NCBI RefSeq assembly: GCF_002277895.1
Contig: NZ_CP023000.1
Span: forward strand, 558,001 to 622,000
DNA from: Rhizobium sp. 11515TR
Lineage (GTDB): Bacteria > Pseudomonadota > Alphaproteobacteria > Rhizobiales > Rhizobiaceae
Direction: 5' to 3'
DNA length: 64,000 nucleotides
Part shown: positions 54,051 to 63,704 of the stretch, piece after piece
Layout: every line of letters begins with the position of its first letter
Position numbering within the stretch: the first letter of the stretch is position 1
Notes under the pieces: model-generated
Database searches by the model: none
What the model was told of the DNA's origin: nothing
What the model saw: only the letters and a program-made list of their open reading frames with translations
Program-made: the position numbers and the translations under genes

Positions 54051-55646
54051 ATGAAGCACTTTTCGAAGGCCATGTTTATGGGCGCTGCAATCGGTATGCT
54101 GACATTGGCGGCACCGCAGCTCCAGGCTGCCACGCCTAAAGATCAATTAGTGATCGGTACGTCGCTCGCGCAGGTCCTGTCCCTCGATCCGCAGCAGGCC
54201 ACCGAACCTAAAGCGCTTGAAATCCTTGCCAATCTCTACGATCGACTTGTCGCAACGACCGCGGATGGCAAGATCGTGCCGCAGCTGGCGGAAAGTTGGA
54301 CGGATGACGGCAAGTCGCTGACGCTGAAATTGCGGGATGCCGCTTTCGCTTCCGGCAATCCGGTCACCGCCAATGACGTCGTCTTCTCGCTGACCCGGCT
54401 GATGACGCTCAACCAGTCTGGTTCCTCCTATTTCAAGCGCATCGGTTATTCCACCGAAACGATCGCCAATCAGATCCATGCGGTCGACACCAAGACGGTG
54501 CGCATCGATCTGACGGACAAGGTGACGGCGGAAGGATTGCTTTATCGGCTGGCGCTGGGCGTTTCGAGCGTCGTCGATAGCGTCGAGGTGCAGAAGCATA
54601 TTGCGAACGGCGATTCCGGAAACGCATGGCTGCGTACCCATTCGGCAGGCTCCGGGCCGTTCACTCTGAACAAATGGACCCCGAACGAGATCGTCATTCT
54701 GGATGCAAACAAGGCCTATGTCGGCGGCGCACCGAAAATGCGGCGTGTCATCATTCGTCATGTGCCGGAAAGCCAGGTCGAGCGGTTGATGCTCGACCGC
54801 GGCGATATCGATATCGGCAATGCGCTGTCCAAGTCCGATCTCGAAACCTTCGAGACCAAGAGCAATTTCGTCATCCAGCGCGTGCCGACGGGTGGCTTCT
54901 ATGTGCTGGCTATGAACGCCGGCAACCAATATCTCGCCAACCCGAAGGTTCGTGAAGCCATCGCCTATGGCATCGACTATAAGGGCATCGAGAAGACCAT
55001 CATGGGTCCCTACGGTAGGGCACGAAACATTCCCGTTCCGGAAAACTTCGAATACGCGCTGCCGAATCCGGACTGGCACCTCGATGTCGCCAAGGCAAGG
55101 CAATTGCTCGCGGAAGCAGGTTTCAAGGATGGCTTTTCGCTGACGCTGAAAACGATATCGCAGACGCCGCGCATCGATCTGGCAACCGCCATTCAGGCCT
55201 CCCTCGGTCAGATCGGCATCAAGGTCGAGATTCAGCAGGGCAATGGTTCCGAGATCATCGCCGCCCACCGCGCGCGCAACTTCGACCTCCTGCTGCCGCA
55301 GACCAGCGCGCTGATGCCCAACGTTCTCGGCTCCATGGATGATTTCGCCAACAATCCCGACAACCGCCTCGAGGCCAACAATGCCGGTAATTTTGCCTGG
55401 CGTTCCGCCTGGGATATCCCTGGATTGACGGCACTTGCGGAAAAGACCTCAGTGGAACCTGACGCCAAGAAGCGGGCGGAACTTTATGGCCAGATGCAGC
55501 AGATGTTCGTCGATCTGAAGCCGGCGCTCCTGCCGCTTTTCGAGCGGTTCGAACCCCTTGTTCTCTCCGCCAGGGTCAAAGGCTATCTCGGACATCCCAA
55601 CCAGATGACCCGCCTTGAAAGCGTGACCAAGGCCGACGCCGAATAA
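54051..55646 (+). CDS. ABC transporter substrate-binding protein, DppA/OppA type
   Basis: Family-5 binding protein, 531 aa, behind GACGGAGGAGGCATA. Signal peptide MGAAIGMLTLAAPQLQAATP. Family motifs: SLDPQQATEPKALEILANLY, LAESWTDDGKSLTLKLRD, GSGPFTLNKWTPNE and NPKVREAIAYGIDYKGI. Members bind peptides, but also nickel, opines and oligosaccharides. Because the divergent operon degrades uronate-type acids, an oligosaccharide or sugar-acid ligand should be considered beside peptides. Confidence 0.9.
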   Translation: MKHFSKAMFMGAAIGMLTLAAPQLQAATPKDQLVIGTSLAQVLSLDPQQATEPKALEILANLYDRLVATTADGKIVPQLAESWTDDGKSLTLKLRDAAFASGNPVTANDVVFSLTRLMTLNQSGSSYFKRIGYSTETIANQIHAVDTKTVRIDLTDKVTAEGLLYRLALGVSSVVDSVEVQKHIANGDSGNAWLRTHSAGSGPFTLNKWTPNEIVILDANKAYVGGAPKMRRVIIRHVPESQVERLMLDRGDIDIGNALSKSDLETFETKSNFVIQRVPTGGFYVLAMNAGNQYLANPKVREAIAYGIDYKGIEKTIMGPYGRARNIPVPENFEYALPNPDWHLDVAKARQLLAEAGFKDGFSLTLKTISQTPRIDLATAIQASLGQIGIKVEIQQGNGSEIIAAHRARNFDLLLPQTSALMPNVLGSMDDFANNPDNRLEANNAGNFAWRSAWDIPGLTALAEKTSVEPDAKKRAELYGQMQQMFVDLKPALLPLFERFEPLVLSARVKGYLGHPNQMTRLESVTKADAE

Positions 55647-55665
55647 GCAATCGAAGGCAGCGATC

Positions 55666-56694
55666 ATGAAGGAACTATCCGTAGCCGAACTGGGCCGACG
55701 CATCGCGCATCTGATCGTCAGCCTGTTCATCCTCCTGTTGGTCACCTTCGTGATCGGCCGCGTCCTGCCGGCCGACCCGGTTGGGGCGATCGTCGGCGAA
55801 CTGGCCGATCCCGCCGCCTATGCGGCGATGCGCCAGCGGCTCGGATTGGATCTTCCCGTTTACGAGCAGTTCTTCATCTATCTGAAGGGGCTCGCCCATG
55901 GCGATTTCGGCACGGCGATCCTGACGGGAAATCCCGTCTCAGCCGATCTTGCCCAGGCCTTTCCGGCAACATTCGAGCTCGCGACGTTTGCAGTCATCAT
56001 CTCGACCTTCGTCGGCGTACCGCTCGGCCTGGTGGCGGCCCTGTTCCGTGACCGGCTGATCGACAAGATCGCGCGTGTCGTCTCTCTCGTCGGTCATTCC
56101 ATTCCGGTCTTCTGGTTCGGAATCGTCGGGCTTGTCGTCTTCTATGCGGGTCTGAATTGGGTCGGTGGCCCTGGCCGGGTTGATGTCTATTATGAAGGTA
56201 TCGTCACGCCGCAAACCGGCCTTCTGCTGGTGGACAGCCTCCTGCAAGGCGAAACGGACATTTTCTGGAATGCGCTGAGCCACATCATCCTGCCGGCCTT
56301 CATTCTCGCCTATGCGGCCGTTGCCTATATCACCCGCATGACCCGCAGTTTCACCCTGGAGCAGCTCAGCCAGGACTATGTAATCGCCGCCCGCGCCAAG
56401 GGCGTCGGTCCGGCGCGAACGATCGTCGGTCATGTCCTTCCAAACATTGCCGTACAGCTCATCACCATTCTCGCCATCTCCTATGGCGGGCTGCTTGAGG
56501 GCGCGGTGGTGACCGAAATCGTCTTCTCCTGGCCGGGCATCGGCCAATACATGACGAATGCCCTGATGATCGGCGACATGAATGCCATTCTTGCGGCAAC
56601 CATCATTGTCGGATTCTTCTTCATGCTTTTGAATTTTCTAGCGGATATCGCCTATGCAGTCTTCGATCCGCGCACCAGGGAGGCCGTCCGATGA
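55666..56694 (+). CDS. ABC transporter permease, DppB type
   Basis: Inner-membrane permease, 342 aa, six spans. Typical parts: LILLLVTFVIGRVLPADPVG at the first span, RQRLGLDLPVYEQFFIYLKG, and the coupling loop DYVIAARAKGVGPARTIVGH. Four-base overlap with the DppC-type gene. Confidence 0.92.
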   Translation: MKELSVAELGRRIAHLIVSLFILLLVTFVIGRVLPADPVGAIVGELADPAAYAAMRQRLGLDLPVYEQFFIYLKGLAHGDFGTAILTGNPVSADLAQAFPATFELATFAVIISTFVGVPLGLVAALFRDRLIDKIARVVSLVGHSIPVFWFGIVGLVVFYAGLNWVGGPGRVDVYYEGIVTPQTGLLLVDSLLQGETDIFWNALSHIILPAFILAYAAVAYITRMTRSFTLEQLSQDYVIAARAKGVGPARTIVGHVLPNIAVQLITILAISYGGLLEGAVVTEIVFSWPGIGQYMTNALMIGDMNAILAATIIVGFFFMLLNFLADIAYAVFDPRTREAVR

Positions 56695-57593
56695 GCGATG
56701 CGATCCATGCGGACATGACCGTCCGTCCGCCGAATATCATGAGCCGCATGATGGGTTCGCTGAGAAGCGCCAGCGGCAAGCTTGCTCATGAACCACTTGG
56801 CCTGGCGGGTTTCATCATCCTCGCCCTGCTATGCCTTATCGCGATCTTCGCGCCGCTTCTGGCGCCCTATGATCCGAACGTGCAGGTGCTTTCTGACGCC
56901 TTGAAGCCGCCAAGCCTTGCGCATCTGGCCGGAACGGACGAGTTCGGCCGCGATATCCTCAGCCGCCTGATCTTCGGCACGCGCATCACCATCCAGACGG
57001 TGCTGTCGATTTCGGTGATCGTCGGCCCGATCGGTCTTCTGATCGGTGTGGTTGCCGGCTTTTTCGGTGGTCGTATCGACGCGCTGCTGATGCGCGCCAC
57101 CGATATCGTGCTCTCCTTTCCGTCGCTGATCCTGGCGCTGGCCTTTGCCGCAGCGCTCGGCGCCGGCCTGGGCACTGCGATCATCGCCATTTCGCTGACG
57201 GCCTGGCCGCCGATTGCAAGATTGGCGCGCGCAGAAGCGCTCGTCGTCAGGAACACCGACTATGTCGCCGCCGCGCGGCTTTATGGAGCCTCCAGGCTGC
57301 GTATCCTCTTCTTCTACATCGCGCCGATGTGCGTCCCGTCGGTCATCGTGCGCCTGACGCTCAATATGGCAGGCATTATCCTGACGGCGGCGTCCCTCGG
57401 CTTCCTAGGGCTAGGCGCCCAGCCGCCGGCGCCGGAATGGGGCGCGATGATTTCCAACGGACGCAAATACATGCTCGATTTCTGGTGGGTCGCCGTCATG
57501 CCCGGCATTGCGATCCTTCTGGCAAGTCTGGCCTTCAACATCGTCGGCGACACACTGCGCGATATTCTGGATCCCCGCCATGCAAGATCGTGA
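56691..57593 (+). CDS. ABC transporter permease, DppC type
   Basis: Second permease, 300 aa. Markers are APLLAPYDPNVQ in the N-terminal loop, AGTDEFGRDILSRLIFGTRI, and the coupling loop YVAAARLYGASRLRILFFYI. About six spans. The gene overlaps both neighbours (4 bp and 14 bp). Confidence 0.92.
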   Translation: MSDAIHADMTVRPPNIMSRMMGSLRSASGKLAHEPLGLAGFIILALLCLIAIFAPLLAPYDPNVQVLSDALKPPSLAHLAGTDEFGRDILSRLIFGTRITIQTVLSISVIVGPIGLLIGVVAGFFGGRIDALLMRATDIVLSFPSLILALAFAAALGAGLGTAIIAISLTAWPPIARLARAEALVVRNTDYVAAARLYGASRLRILFFYIAPMCVPSVIVRLTLNMAGIILTAASLGFLGLGAQPPAPEWGAMISNGRKYMLDFWWVAVMPGIAILLASLAFNIVGDTLRDILDPRHARS

Positions 57594-58425
57594 TCTCCAT
57601 CCCATCCTCTCCGTTCAGGGCCTGAACGTTCGGTTCGGGCGCAACTCGCTCGCGGCGGTCTCGGATGTCAGTTTCGATGTCGGACGCGAGCGCGTCGGGA
57701 TCGTCGGCGAATCCGGCTCCGGAAAATCGACGACGGGGCGCGCTGTCATGCGCCTGCTACCGCCGAGCGCAAGCATCACGGCCAAAGGCATGACGCTCGA
57801 CGGCGTCTCCCTGCTCGACAGGTCGGAGCGCCAAATGGGTGCCCTGCGCGGCAAGGATATTGCTTTGATCATGCAGGATCCGCGTTATTCCCTCAATCCG
57901 GTGCTGACTGTCGGCAGGCAGATCGCCGAGGCGGCGCGGCTGCATCTGGGTTTGCGTGGCGGCAAAGCGCGGGATGCCGCGTGCGCCATGCTCGAGCGTG
58001 TCCGCATCACCGATCCGGAGCGCGTAATGGCGCTCTACCCGCACCAGATCTCGGGCGGCATGGGTCAGCGCGTCATGATCGCGATGATGCTCCTGGCAAA
58101 GCCGAAGCTCGTCATCGCCGACGAGCCGACGTCCGCGCTCGATGTCAGCGTGCGCAAAGACGTGCTCAGCCTGCTCGACGAACTGGTGCGCGAAAACAAT
58201 TCCGGGCTGCTGCTCATCAGCCACGATATCCGCATGGTCGCGGCCTTCTGTGAACGCATCATCGTCATGTATTCCGGCCGCATCGTGGAGACGCTGACCC
58301 GTCTCGAAGATGCGCAGCATCCCTACACGCGCGGACTGATGTCCGCATTGCCGGACCCGCACAAGCCGGTACGCCGCCTCGCAGTGCTCGACAGGGCAAA
58401 GTTTGATCTGGAGACCAGCCGATGA
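57580..58425 (+). CDS. ABC transporter ATP-binding protein, DppD type
   Basis: ATPase of 281 aa from the ATG at 57580, inside the end of the DppC-type gene. Walker A GESGSGKSTTGRAV, Q-loop IMQDPRYSLNPVLTVG, signature ISGGMGQRVMIAMML, Walker B LVIADEPTSALDVS and switch ISHDIRMVA. It lacks the extended C-terminal oligopeptide cluster of many DppD proteins and is shorter than usual (about 320 aa). Confidence 0.9.
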   Translation: MQDRDLHPILSVQGLNVRFGRNSLAAVSDVSFDVGRERVGIVGESGSGKSTTGRAVMRLLPPSASITAKGMTLDGVSLLDRSERQMGALRGKDIALIMQDPRYSLNPVLTVGRQIAEAARLHLGLRGGKARDAACAMLERVRITDPERVMALYPHQISGGMGQRVMIAMMLLAKPKLVIADEPTSALDVSVRKDVLSLLDELVRENNSGLLLISHDIRMVAAFCERIIVMYSGRIVETLTRLEDAQHPYTRGLMSALPDPHKPVRRLAVLDRAKFDLETSR

Positions 58426-59159
58426 TTAGCGTTCGCGATCTTGATGTCGTCTTCACCTCCGGCAAGACGAAGAACCATGTCGTCAGAGGGGTAAGCTTCG
58501 ATGTCGGCAAGGGGGAGACGCTTGGCATCGTCGGCGAGTCCGGATGCGGCAAGTCGACCGTGCTGCGTTGCCTCGCCGGCATGGAAAAGGGATGGTCGGG
58601 CAATATCGGTCTTGCCGGCAACGCTGTCGGCAAGACCCGTACGCGGGATGAACTGCGGCATGCTCAGATGGTGTTTCAAGACCCCTATGGGTCGCTGCAT
58701 CCCCGCCACCGTATCGGCACGGCGCTCGCCGAACCGCTGCGGGCCATGGGGCATGGCGATGTCTGGGTGAAGGTCGAAAAAGCATTGCGCCAGGTCGGCC
58801 TGCCGCCAGCCTTCGCCAACCGCTATCCGCATGAACTTTCCGGCGGACAGCGTCAGCGCGTCGCGATCGCCCGCGCCTTGATCCTCTCACCGCCGATCCT
58901 GCTGCTCGACGAGCCGACTTCGGCGCTCGATGTGTCGATCCAGGCAGAAATCCTCAATCTGCTTGCCGACCAGCGTGACGAGCGTTCCCTGACCTATGTC
59001 CTCGTCAGCCACGATCTAGCCGTCATCGCGCATATGTGCGATCGCGTGCTGATCATGAAGGGCGGGACCTTCGTCGACGAACTGACTAAGGCGGATCTGC
59101 AGGCCGGCACGACACACGACGCCTATACGCGCGAACTCTTCGAGGCGAGTTTCCTTTAG
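58422..59159 (+). CDS. ABC transporter ATP-binding protein, DppF type
   Basis: Second ATPase, 245 aa, four-base overlap with the first. Walker A GESGCGKSTVLRCL, MVFQDPYGSLHPRHRIGTAL, signature LSGGQRQRVAIARAL, Walker B ILLLDEPTSALDVSIQ and switch VSHDLAVIAHMCDR. Also shorter than typical DppF. Last gene of the five-gene importer. The 224 bp after it hold nothing clear. Confidence 0.9.
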   Translation: MISVRDLDVVFTSGKTKNHVVRGVSFDVGKGETLGIVGESGCGKSTVLRCLAGMEKGWSGNIGLAGNAVGKTRTRDELRHAQMVFQDPYGSLHPRHRIGTALAEPLRAMGHGDVWVKVEKALRQVGLPPAFANRYPHELSGGQRQRVAIARALILSPPILLLDEPTSALDVSIQAEILNLLADQRDERSLTYVLVSHDLAVIAHMCDRVLIMKGGTFVDELTKADLQAGTTHDAYTRELFEASFL

Positions 59160-59383
59160 GCGCATATGACCGATAGCCGATCGCTCCAATCTTCACGCGA
59201 AGGCAGATCGTCGTCCGATTCCTATCGGGATCATGATTACAATTTTCGTGGCCATGATTTTTCTATAGCGGAATTCAGAAGCCCCCCAGGACAGGTCGAT
59301 GTGTGGCCATTCGCCTGGTTTCGATATGGTCCATGATGCCCGGTGGGTTTGCATTCATCATATGATCCTGTAATCGAAGACAG

Positions 59384-59620
59384 ATGATGCACAAGTTTCT
59401 TGCTCTCCTCTTGATCGATCTTACGCTTTCCGCATGCGAGCAACGCGGCACCGAGGCCGTGGATTGCCCGTCGCAACCCCCCAATCTGGAAGCTATAGGC
59501 CCCAATGGCATGTATGAGTTCCGCGAGGATTGTGAGCCCAATGCCTTGACATGCATCGATCCCAACAAGAAGGCGCAAACGGGTGACGGTACCGTCATCT
59601 GCAGGGTCCGGAAGCAATAG
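59384..59620 (+). CDS. Small putative lipoprotein
   Basis: Protein of 78 aa. Signal with a lipobox-like end, FLALLLIDLTLSAC-EQ, so the Cys near residue 18 could be lipidated. The mature part has four further cysteines (DCPSQPP, EDCEPN, LTCIDP, VICRV), possibly disulfide-bonded. No family recognised; ribosome site weak. An antisense frame of 234 codons covers this stretch but looks non-coding. Confidence 0.5.
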   Translation: MMHKFLALLLIDLTLSACEQRGTEAVDCPSQPPNLEAIGPNGMYEFREDCEPNALTCIDPNKKAQTGDGTVICRVRKQ

Positions 59621-59832
59621 CCGCTGTTGCGAGCCTGCCGATCCTGACAAAAGGTTGCTTGGCGCGCAGCGCCTCATGCATGGGTTTCGTCTAGCGTGAT
59701 TGCCGGAACTTCGGAACGTCTGAGGACCGATGACCGCTGTCTCGGCGTTCAGATGGCACGCCCAGGCGCAGGGCATCGAACACGTGTCGAAACAGCGGCG
59801 GAGCCGAAATACGTTTGATGACAGCCATCGCC

Positions 59833-60465
59833 TCAGGTGCCGGGAATTGGCTCCCAGGCAGAATTGCCGGTCCTGGAGAATTGAGGGATGTGAGCGAGGC
59901 TCTGAACAAGGTCGCAATCGGATCCCAGCGTCTCGTGCCAATCGCGAGCCTCGGTCAGGATAACGCCAATGCCGACAACTTCGGCCCCCGCCTTACGCAC
60001 CAGTTCCAGCGAACCTTTGAGGCTCGACCCCGAGGCGACCACGTCGTCCACGACAAGCACACGCTTGCCCTTGAGAAGCGGGATCGCGGCGCGGTCCAGC
60101 AGCAGGCGCTGCTCGCCCTTGGAGGTGATGGAGGAGATGCGTTGTTCCAGCGCATTTGCCAAATGGATCTTCGGTGACTTCTGCAGCACCACATAGTTGT
60201 CGAGGCCGAGCGCCCGCGTCACTTCAATGGCGACGGGAATGCCGAGGGTTGCCGTGCCGACCACGATGTCGGGCTTGAGCGACGCGAATTTGGCGGCAAG
60301 CTTGATGCCGACGTGCTCACCGAATTTCACGCCGAGATCGATGACCATCATGAGGGAAATGGCAAAATCCGGTTTGATTGCCACGATCGGCAACTCAACG
60401 GCATAGCCGGCAACATCGACCTGCCAGTTCTGTCCGGTTCTCGGGTCCGCGGTCTCAGGGGTCAT
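59833..60465 (-). CDS. Phosphoribosyltransferase family protein (ECF-linked)
   Basis: Type I PRTase, 210 aa. The PRPP-binding loop is RVLVVDDVVASGSSLKG, and upstream loops are VVGTATLGIPVAIEVTRALG and NYVVLQKSPKIHL. The adenine/orotate class is closest in form. Its start overlaps the end of the ECF T-component gene by 11 bp, so it is the fourth gene of an ECF operon. A nucleobase imported by that transporter would be converted to a nucleotide here. A paralogue with matching C-terminal sequence (ILTE...SLGHIPQF) lies at the other end of the ECF genes. Confidence 0.85.
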   Translation of the reverse strand: MTPETADPRTGQNWQVDVAGYAVELPIVAIKPDFAISLMMVIDLGVKFGEHVGIKLAAKFASLKPDIVVGTATLGIPVAIEVTRALGLDNYVVLQKSPKIHLANALEQRISSITSKGEQRLLLDRAAIPLLKGKRVLVVDDVVASGSSLKGSLELVRKAGAEVVGIGVILTEARDWHETLGSDCDLVQSLAHIPQFSRTGNSAWEPIPGT

Positions 60466-61135
60466 GGGCCTTATCCTTCATGCTGAGGCGCTGCTCGACC
60501 ATCAGGCCGACTTCTCGCCAGGTTGTTCGCTTGTGTTTCAGATCATACCCGTAAAGGGTGAGGGAAAACGAGATGGCGTGCGCCATGCGGATCGCCTGGA
60601 CGAGCAGCGGAATGCCGCGTGCCAGCGCAAAACGCAATTTCGTCGGCAGGCCGACATCGTCGATCTCCATGCCGCGAGAACGCTGAGCGTCCGCAATACG
60701 CTCGAAATCATCGCGCAGCATCGGAATGACGCCGAAGGTCAGCGACAGGACGAGCGTGGCGATGGACGGCAGCCTCGCAGCACTTGCCGCTGCCAATATT
60801 TCGCCCGGCGAGCTTGTCTCCATGACGAAATAGAAGGCGGCCGTCGTGGTTACCAGCCTGGCGGCCATCGCCGCCGCGACCGATAAGGCTTCCGGCGTCG
60901 AAAGACCCTGCAACCAGAGATTTAACATCCAGCTCACCATGACCATGCCGGTCAGCAGTGTGGCGCCCTTGAGGTAACCGCGGAGACCGGGGACCCTCAA
61001 GCCCCATAGAAGGGCCAGGCAGATAAGCGCGAGGGGTACTCCGAACCGCCAGCCCGGGGCAAACCAGGCGGCCAGCATGATGATGAAGGCAATTCCCAGC
61101 TTGATAAAGAAGTTGAGCTCATGAAGCCGCGTCAT
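60455..61135 (-). CDS. ECF transporter T component (EcfT)
   Basis: Membrane coupling subunit of an energy-coupling-factor importer, 226 aa from the ATG at 61135 (ATGA overlap with the ATPase gene). About five spans; the coupling helices carry RIADAQRSRGMEIDD, the first of the two ARG-type motifs, and a second, altered one in SFSLTLYGYDLKHK. It joins the substrate-binding S component to the ATPases. Confidence 0.85.
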   Translation of the reverse strand: MTRLHELNFFIKLGIAFIIMLAAWFAPGWRFGVPLALICLALLWGLRVPGLRGYLKGATLLTGMVMVSWMLNLWLQGLSTPEALSVAAAMAARLVTTTAAFYFVMETSSPGEILAAASAARLPSIATLVLSLTFGVIPMLRDDFERIADAQRSRGMEIDDVGLPTKLRFALARGIPLLVQAIRMAHAISFSLTLYGYDLKHKRTTWREVGLMVEQRLSMKDKAHDP

Positions 61136-62706
61136 GCCGTGCTCCAAGCTGTCATATCGTAGGGGGCTTGCCAGCCGAGAGAACGGAAGGTGCCGTTTTC
61201 CCAGCCGTCTTCGGGTACTCCCTCGAACGCGATCCTGCCGTTGTCGAGGATCATCAGGCGGGTAGCCAGATCGTCGACCAATTCCAGATCGTGCGAGATC
61301 AGCATGACCGCCCGCCCCGAAGACTGCATTGACGAGATGAAACGTTCCAGCATTTGACGGCCTTTGATGTCCCTGCTCAAAAGCGGCTCGTCGATGATGG
61401 CAACGAGCGCGCCGGTCGCATCGGCGCAAGCGAGCCCCAGCAGTGCTTGCTGGCGAGCCGAAAGAGCAAACGGATTGGCTTCCGCCAAGTCGGAGAGTGC
61501 GTATCGCTCCAGCGCTGCCTTGGCGCGCGCAACGACGGCGGGGTCGCTCGACGATGCACTCGACGCCGTAATGGCAAAGATCACCTCGCCGATTACGGTC
61601 ATATTGAACAGGATATGGCGCATGTTCTGGGGAATGTAGGCAATCTTGCGCGCCCTTGCCGCGACAGACCAGTCGTCGGCCTTTGTCCCGTCGAGAAGGA
61701 TGGAACCCGAGGTGGTTTTCACCAGCCCAAGGATCGATTTGAACAGCGTCGTCTTTCCGGCGCCGTTACGGCCGATGAGCGCCAGCACGTCTCCAGCCCG
61801 GACATCGAAACTGACGTCCTTCAGCACAGGGTTGCCGCGCGATCGGGAAAGCTGGCTCGTCAGGCCCGAAACGGTCAACAGCGGGCGACCCGGCTCGACA
61901 GTCTGCCGCGCCGGCCGGGCGCGCATCGGCGGCAAAATGCCGGCGTCGATCCAGGCGGCACCGTGCTTAAGCACCGTCTCCGGCGGCATGCTCGGAGAGA
62001 CGCCGCCGCGACGCAACAAGGCAATGCTGTCTATCACGGAGCGGAGTGCCAAAGGGTCCTGCTCCGAGATCAACAATGTCGGGGTACGGTCCAGCACTTT
62101 CAGCAGGATATTGGATAGCCGCACGCGCGCGGCGGGATCAAGCCCGGTCGTCGGTTCGTCCAGCACCAGAATCGATGGGCTGGAGACGATCGCCGCAGCA
62201 ATGGTGACCATTCGCCGCTCACCCCCCGAAAGGGTCAGAACCCGACGGCCGCTCAAGGCCTGCAGCTTGAATTCGGTCATCAGTTCGGTCAGCCGATCCC
62301 GAATCGCGTTGCGCTCGATTCCCCTGTTTTCCAGCGGAAAGGCGATGACGTCCTCGACGCAGATGTCCCAAAGCTGGTCTTCGCTATTTTGCGACACGAA
62401 GCCGATCGTGCCGAATAGCTCCTTCTTTGTGAAGGAAAGCAGTGGGCGGCCAGCAAGCTCCACCTGCCCGGAGAATTCGGCAACTGGAATAAAGCGAGGA
62501 ATCAGGCCTGCGGCAACGCCGAGCAATGTCGACTTGCCGCTGCCCGCTTCACCACAGACGAGAAGCCGTTGCCCCTCGTCAAGCATAAAACTGGTTTCGG
62601 CAAGCACCGGCGCAGCGCCGCCGAAACCGATCGTCAGATTGGCAATATTGAGCACTTGTTGATCCAGATCGGGTTCAGAAGCGCTTGAAACCGGCGGGAT
62701 GCGCAC
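61132..62706 (-). CDS. ECF transporter ATPase with two fused NBDs
   Basis: Fused ATPase, 524 aa, beginning at GTG 62706 inside the S-component gene (32 bp overlap). The first half has CGEAGSGKSTLLG, GFVSQNSEDQLWD, signature LSGGERRMVTIAAAI and LVLDEPTTGLDPA. The second half has IGRNGAGKTTLFKSI, IPQNMRHILFNMTV, but the signature is altered to LSARQQALLGLACAD, with IIDEPLLSRD as Walker B. One composite ATP site may therefore be weak. YkoD-like duplicated ATPases have the same general plan. Confidence 0.88.
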   Translation of the reverse strand: MRIPPVSSASEPDLDQQVLNIANLTIGFGGAAPVLAETSFMLDEGQRLLVCGEAGSGKSTLLGVAAGLIPRFIPVAEFSGQVELAGRPLLSFTKKELFGTIGFVSQNSEDQLWDICVEDVIAFPLENRGIERNAIRDRLTELMTEFKLQALSGRRVLTLSGGERRMVTIAAAIVSSPSILVLDEPTTGLDPAARVRLSNILLKVLDRTPTLLISEQDPLALRSVIDSIALLRRGGVSPSMPPETVLKHGAAWIDAGILPPMRARPARQTVEPGRPLLTVSGLTSQLSRSRGNPVLKDVSFDVRAGDVLALIGRNGAGKTTLFKSILGLVKTTSGSILLDGTKADDWSVAARARKIAYIPQNMRHILFNMTVIGEVIFAITASSASSSDPAVVARAKAALERYALSDLAEANPFALSARQQALLGLACADATGALVAIIDEPLLSRDIKGRQMLERFISSMQSSGRAVMLISHDLELVDDLATRLMILDNGRIAFEGVPEDGWENGTFRSLGWQAPYDMTAWSTA

Positions 62707-63247
62707 TCTTCAGAATTTTCAGGGCCGGGATGATCAGAAGCGGCGTGCCGACAACCATCGGGACGATGTCGGACAGGCCGAGATAGCCAAAACCCCACCA
62801 GAATGGGAAAATGCCGAGATAGGCAAGGCTTGCAGACACTGCTGCCACCATAACGAGCCCGACGATAAGGCAGACCGCGGCGATCTTGATCAGCCCGCTG
62901 CGATCGAAAGCCGTCTTGGCAGGATCGAAAAGCAGCCCGGGCACAAGGCCGGTCAGGCCGACCATGATGCCGTCAACAAGAAGCGAATGCGCAGGTATGA
63001 AGGTGCCAGCCAGCAGCGACCAGACGATGGTGCCGAGATAGCCGCAAATGAAGCCGCTGCGCCAGCCGAGCAGAATGCCGATCACCGACGGCAGAAAGGC
63101 GAAAATGCGCCACTGAATGACGCCGGGCACGAGCTGGATTGGATTGGCATAAGCCCAAAGCACGCCAGTCGCGGCAGCTGCCACGATCGAGAGCACGATA
63201 GGAAAGAGTGTATTGCCGTCGGTTTGTGAAACGGTCGCTGGTTGCAT
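62675..63247 (-). CDS. ECF transporter S component
   Basis: Substrate-binding membrane subunit, 190 aa with about six spans (IVLSIVAAAATGVLWAYA; IFAFLPSVIGILLGWRSG; DGIMVGLTGLVPGLLF; DIVPMVVGTPLLIIP). First gene of the ECF set, so the order is S, A, T, PRTase. The sequence does not match vitamin-specific S components that I can recall in detail. The PRTase neighbours favour a nucleobase or related heterocycle. Ligand unproven. Confidence 0.8.
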   Translation of the reverse strand: MQPATVSQTDGNTLFPIVLSIVAAAATGVLWAYANPIQLVPGVIQWRIFAFLPSVIGILLGWRSGFICGYLGTIVWSLLAGTFIPAHSLLVDGIMVGLTGLVPGLLFDPAKTAFDRSGLIKIAAVCLIVGLVMVAAVSASLAYLGIFPFWWGFGYLGLSDIVPMVVGTPLLIIPALKILKSAHPAGFKRF

Positions 63248-63704
63248 GATCTTGGTCCCTTTAAAAAGTAATTTCCAGAAATTCTCGGAAAACCCATTGG
63301 ACGGCCCTCCGCGATCATTCAGGCGCAGTTTCGCGCTCTCTTATTGACGCATCCGATTACTCAGATCCCGGACTTCGTCCAATCACGAACGGAGGCCAGG
63401 ACATTATACTCTACAGACCCCCGGGTCCCCCATGGGCTACTGTTTCAGCCCCCTAAAACTCACGGGCGCGATGGAGAAAAGGCCAGCGTAACGCGCAGAT
63501 TGGAATTGCAATAGCGATGATTGCCCGCTCACGGAAGTTCTCTCCAACATTCAAACGACGTATAGAAATTCAAATCACGAAAACCACCCATGATTGCATA
63601 TGAAACTTGATCTAGCACACGCAGTATCGGCAGGCCAACCCAATCATGCGTACAGCGACGAACGAGTGCGGCAAAGACAGCTCAGCAAATAGCCGGCACC
63701 CTGC
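63248..63704. other. Leader of the ECF operon with hairpins, no gene
   Basis: A gap of 457 bp between the two minus-strand genes. On the minus strand it contains a GC-rich hairpin (GACCC/GGGTC around 63418-63430), a TATAAT sequence at 63403-63408 and a further stem with GGAC/GTCC. The long leader could hold a promoter and a regulatory RNA, but I could not match it to a known riboswitch. Confidence 0.4.

Noticed and set aside
59237-59941. 234-codon minus-strand frame after the PRTase gene
   Set aside because: Overlaps the PRTase end and a likelier small lipoprotein; Cys/His/Arg-rich without domains or ribosome site.
63400-63460. Resemblance to a purine-type (xanthine) riboswitch through GGGCTACTG
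   Set aside because: Only a short run agrees and the required pairing partner is missing on either strand.
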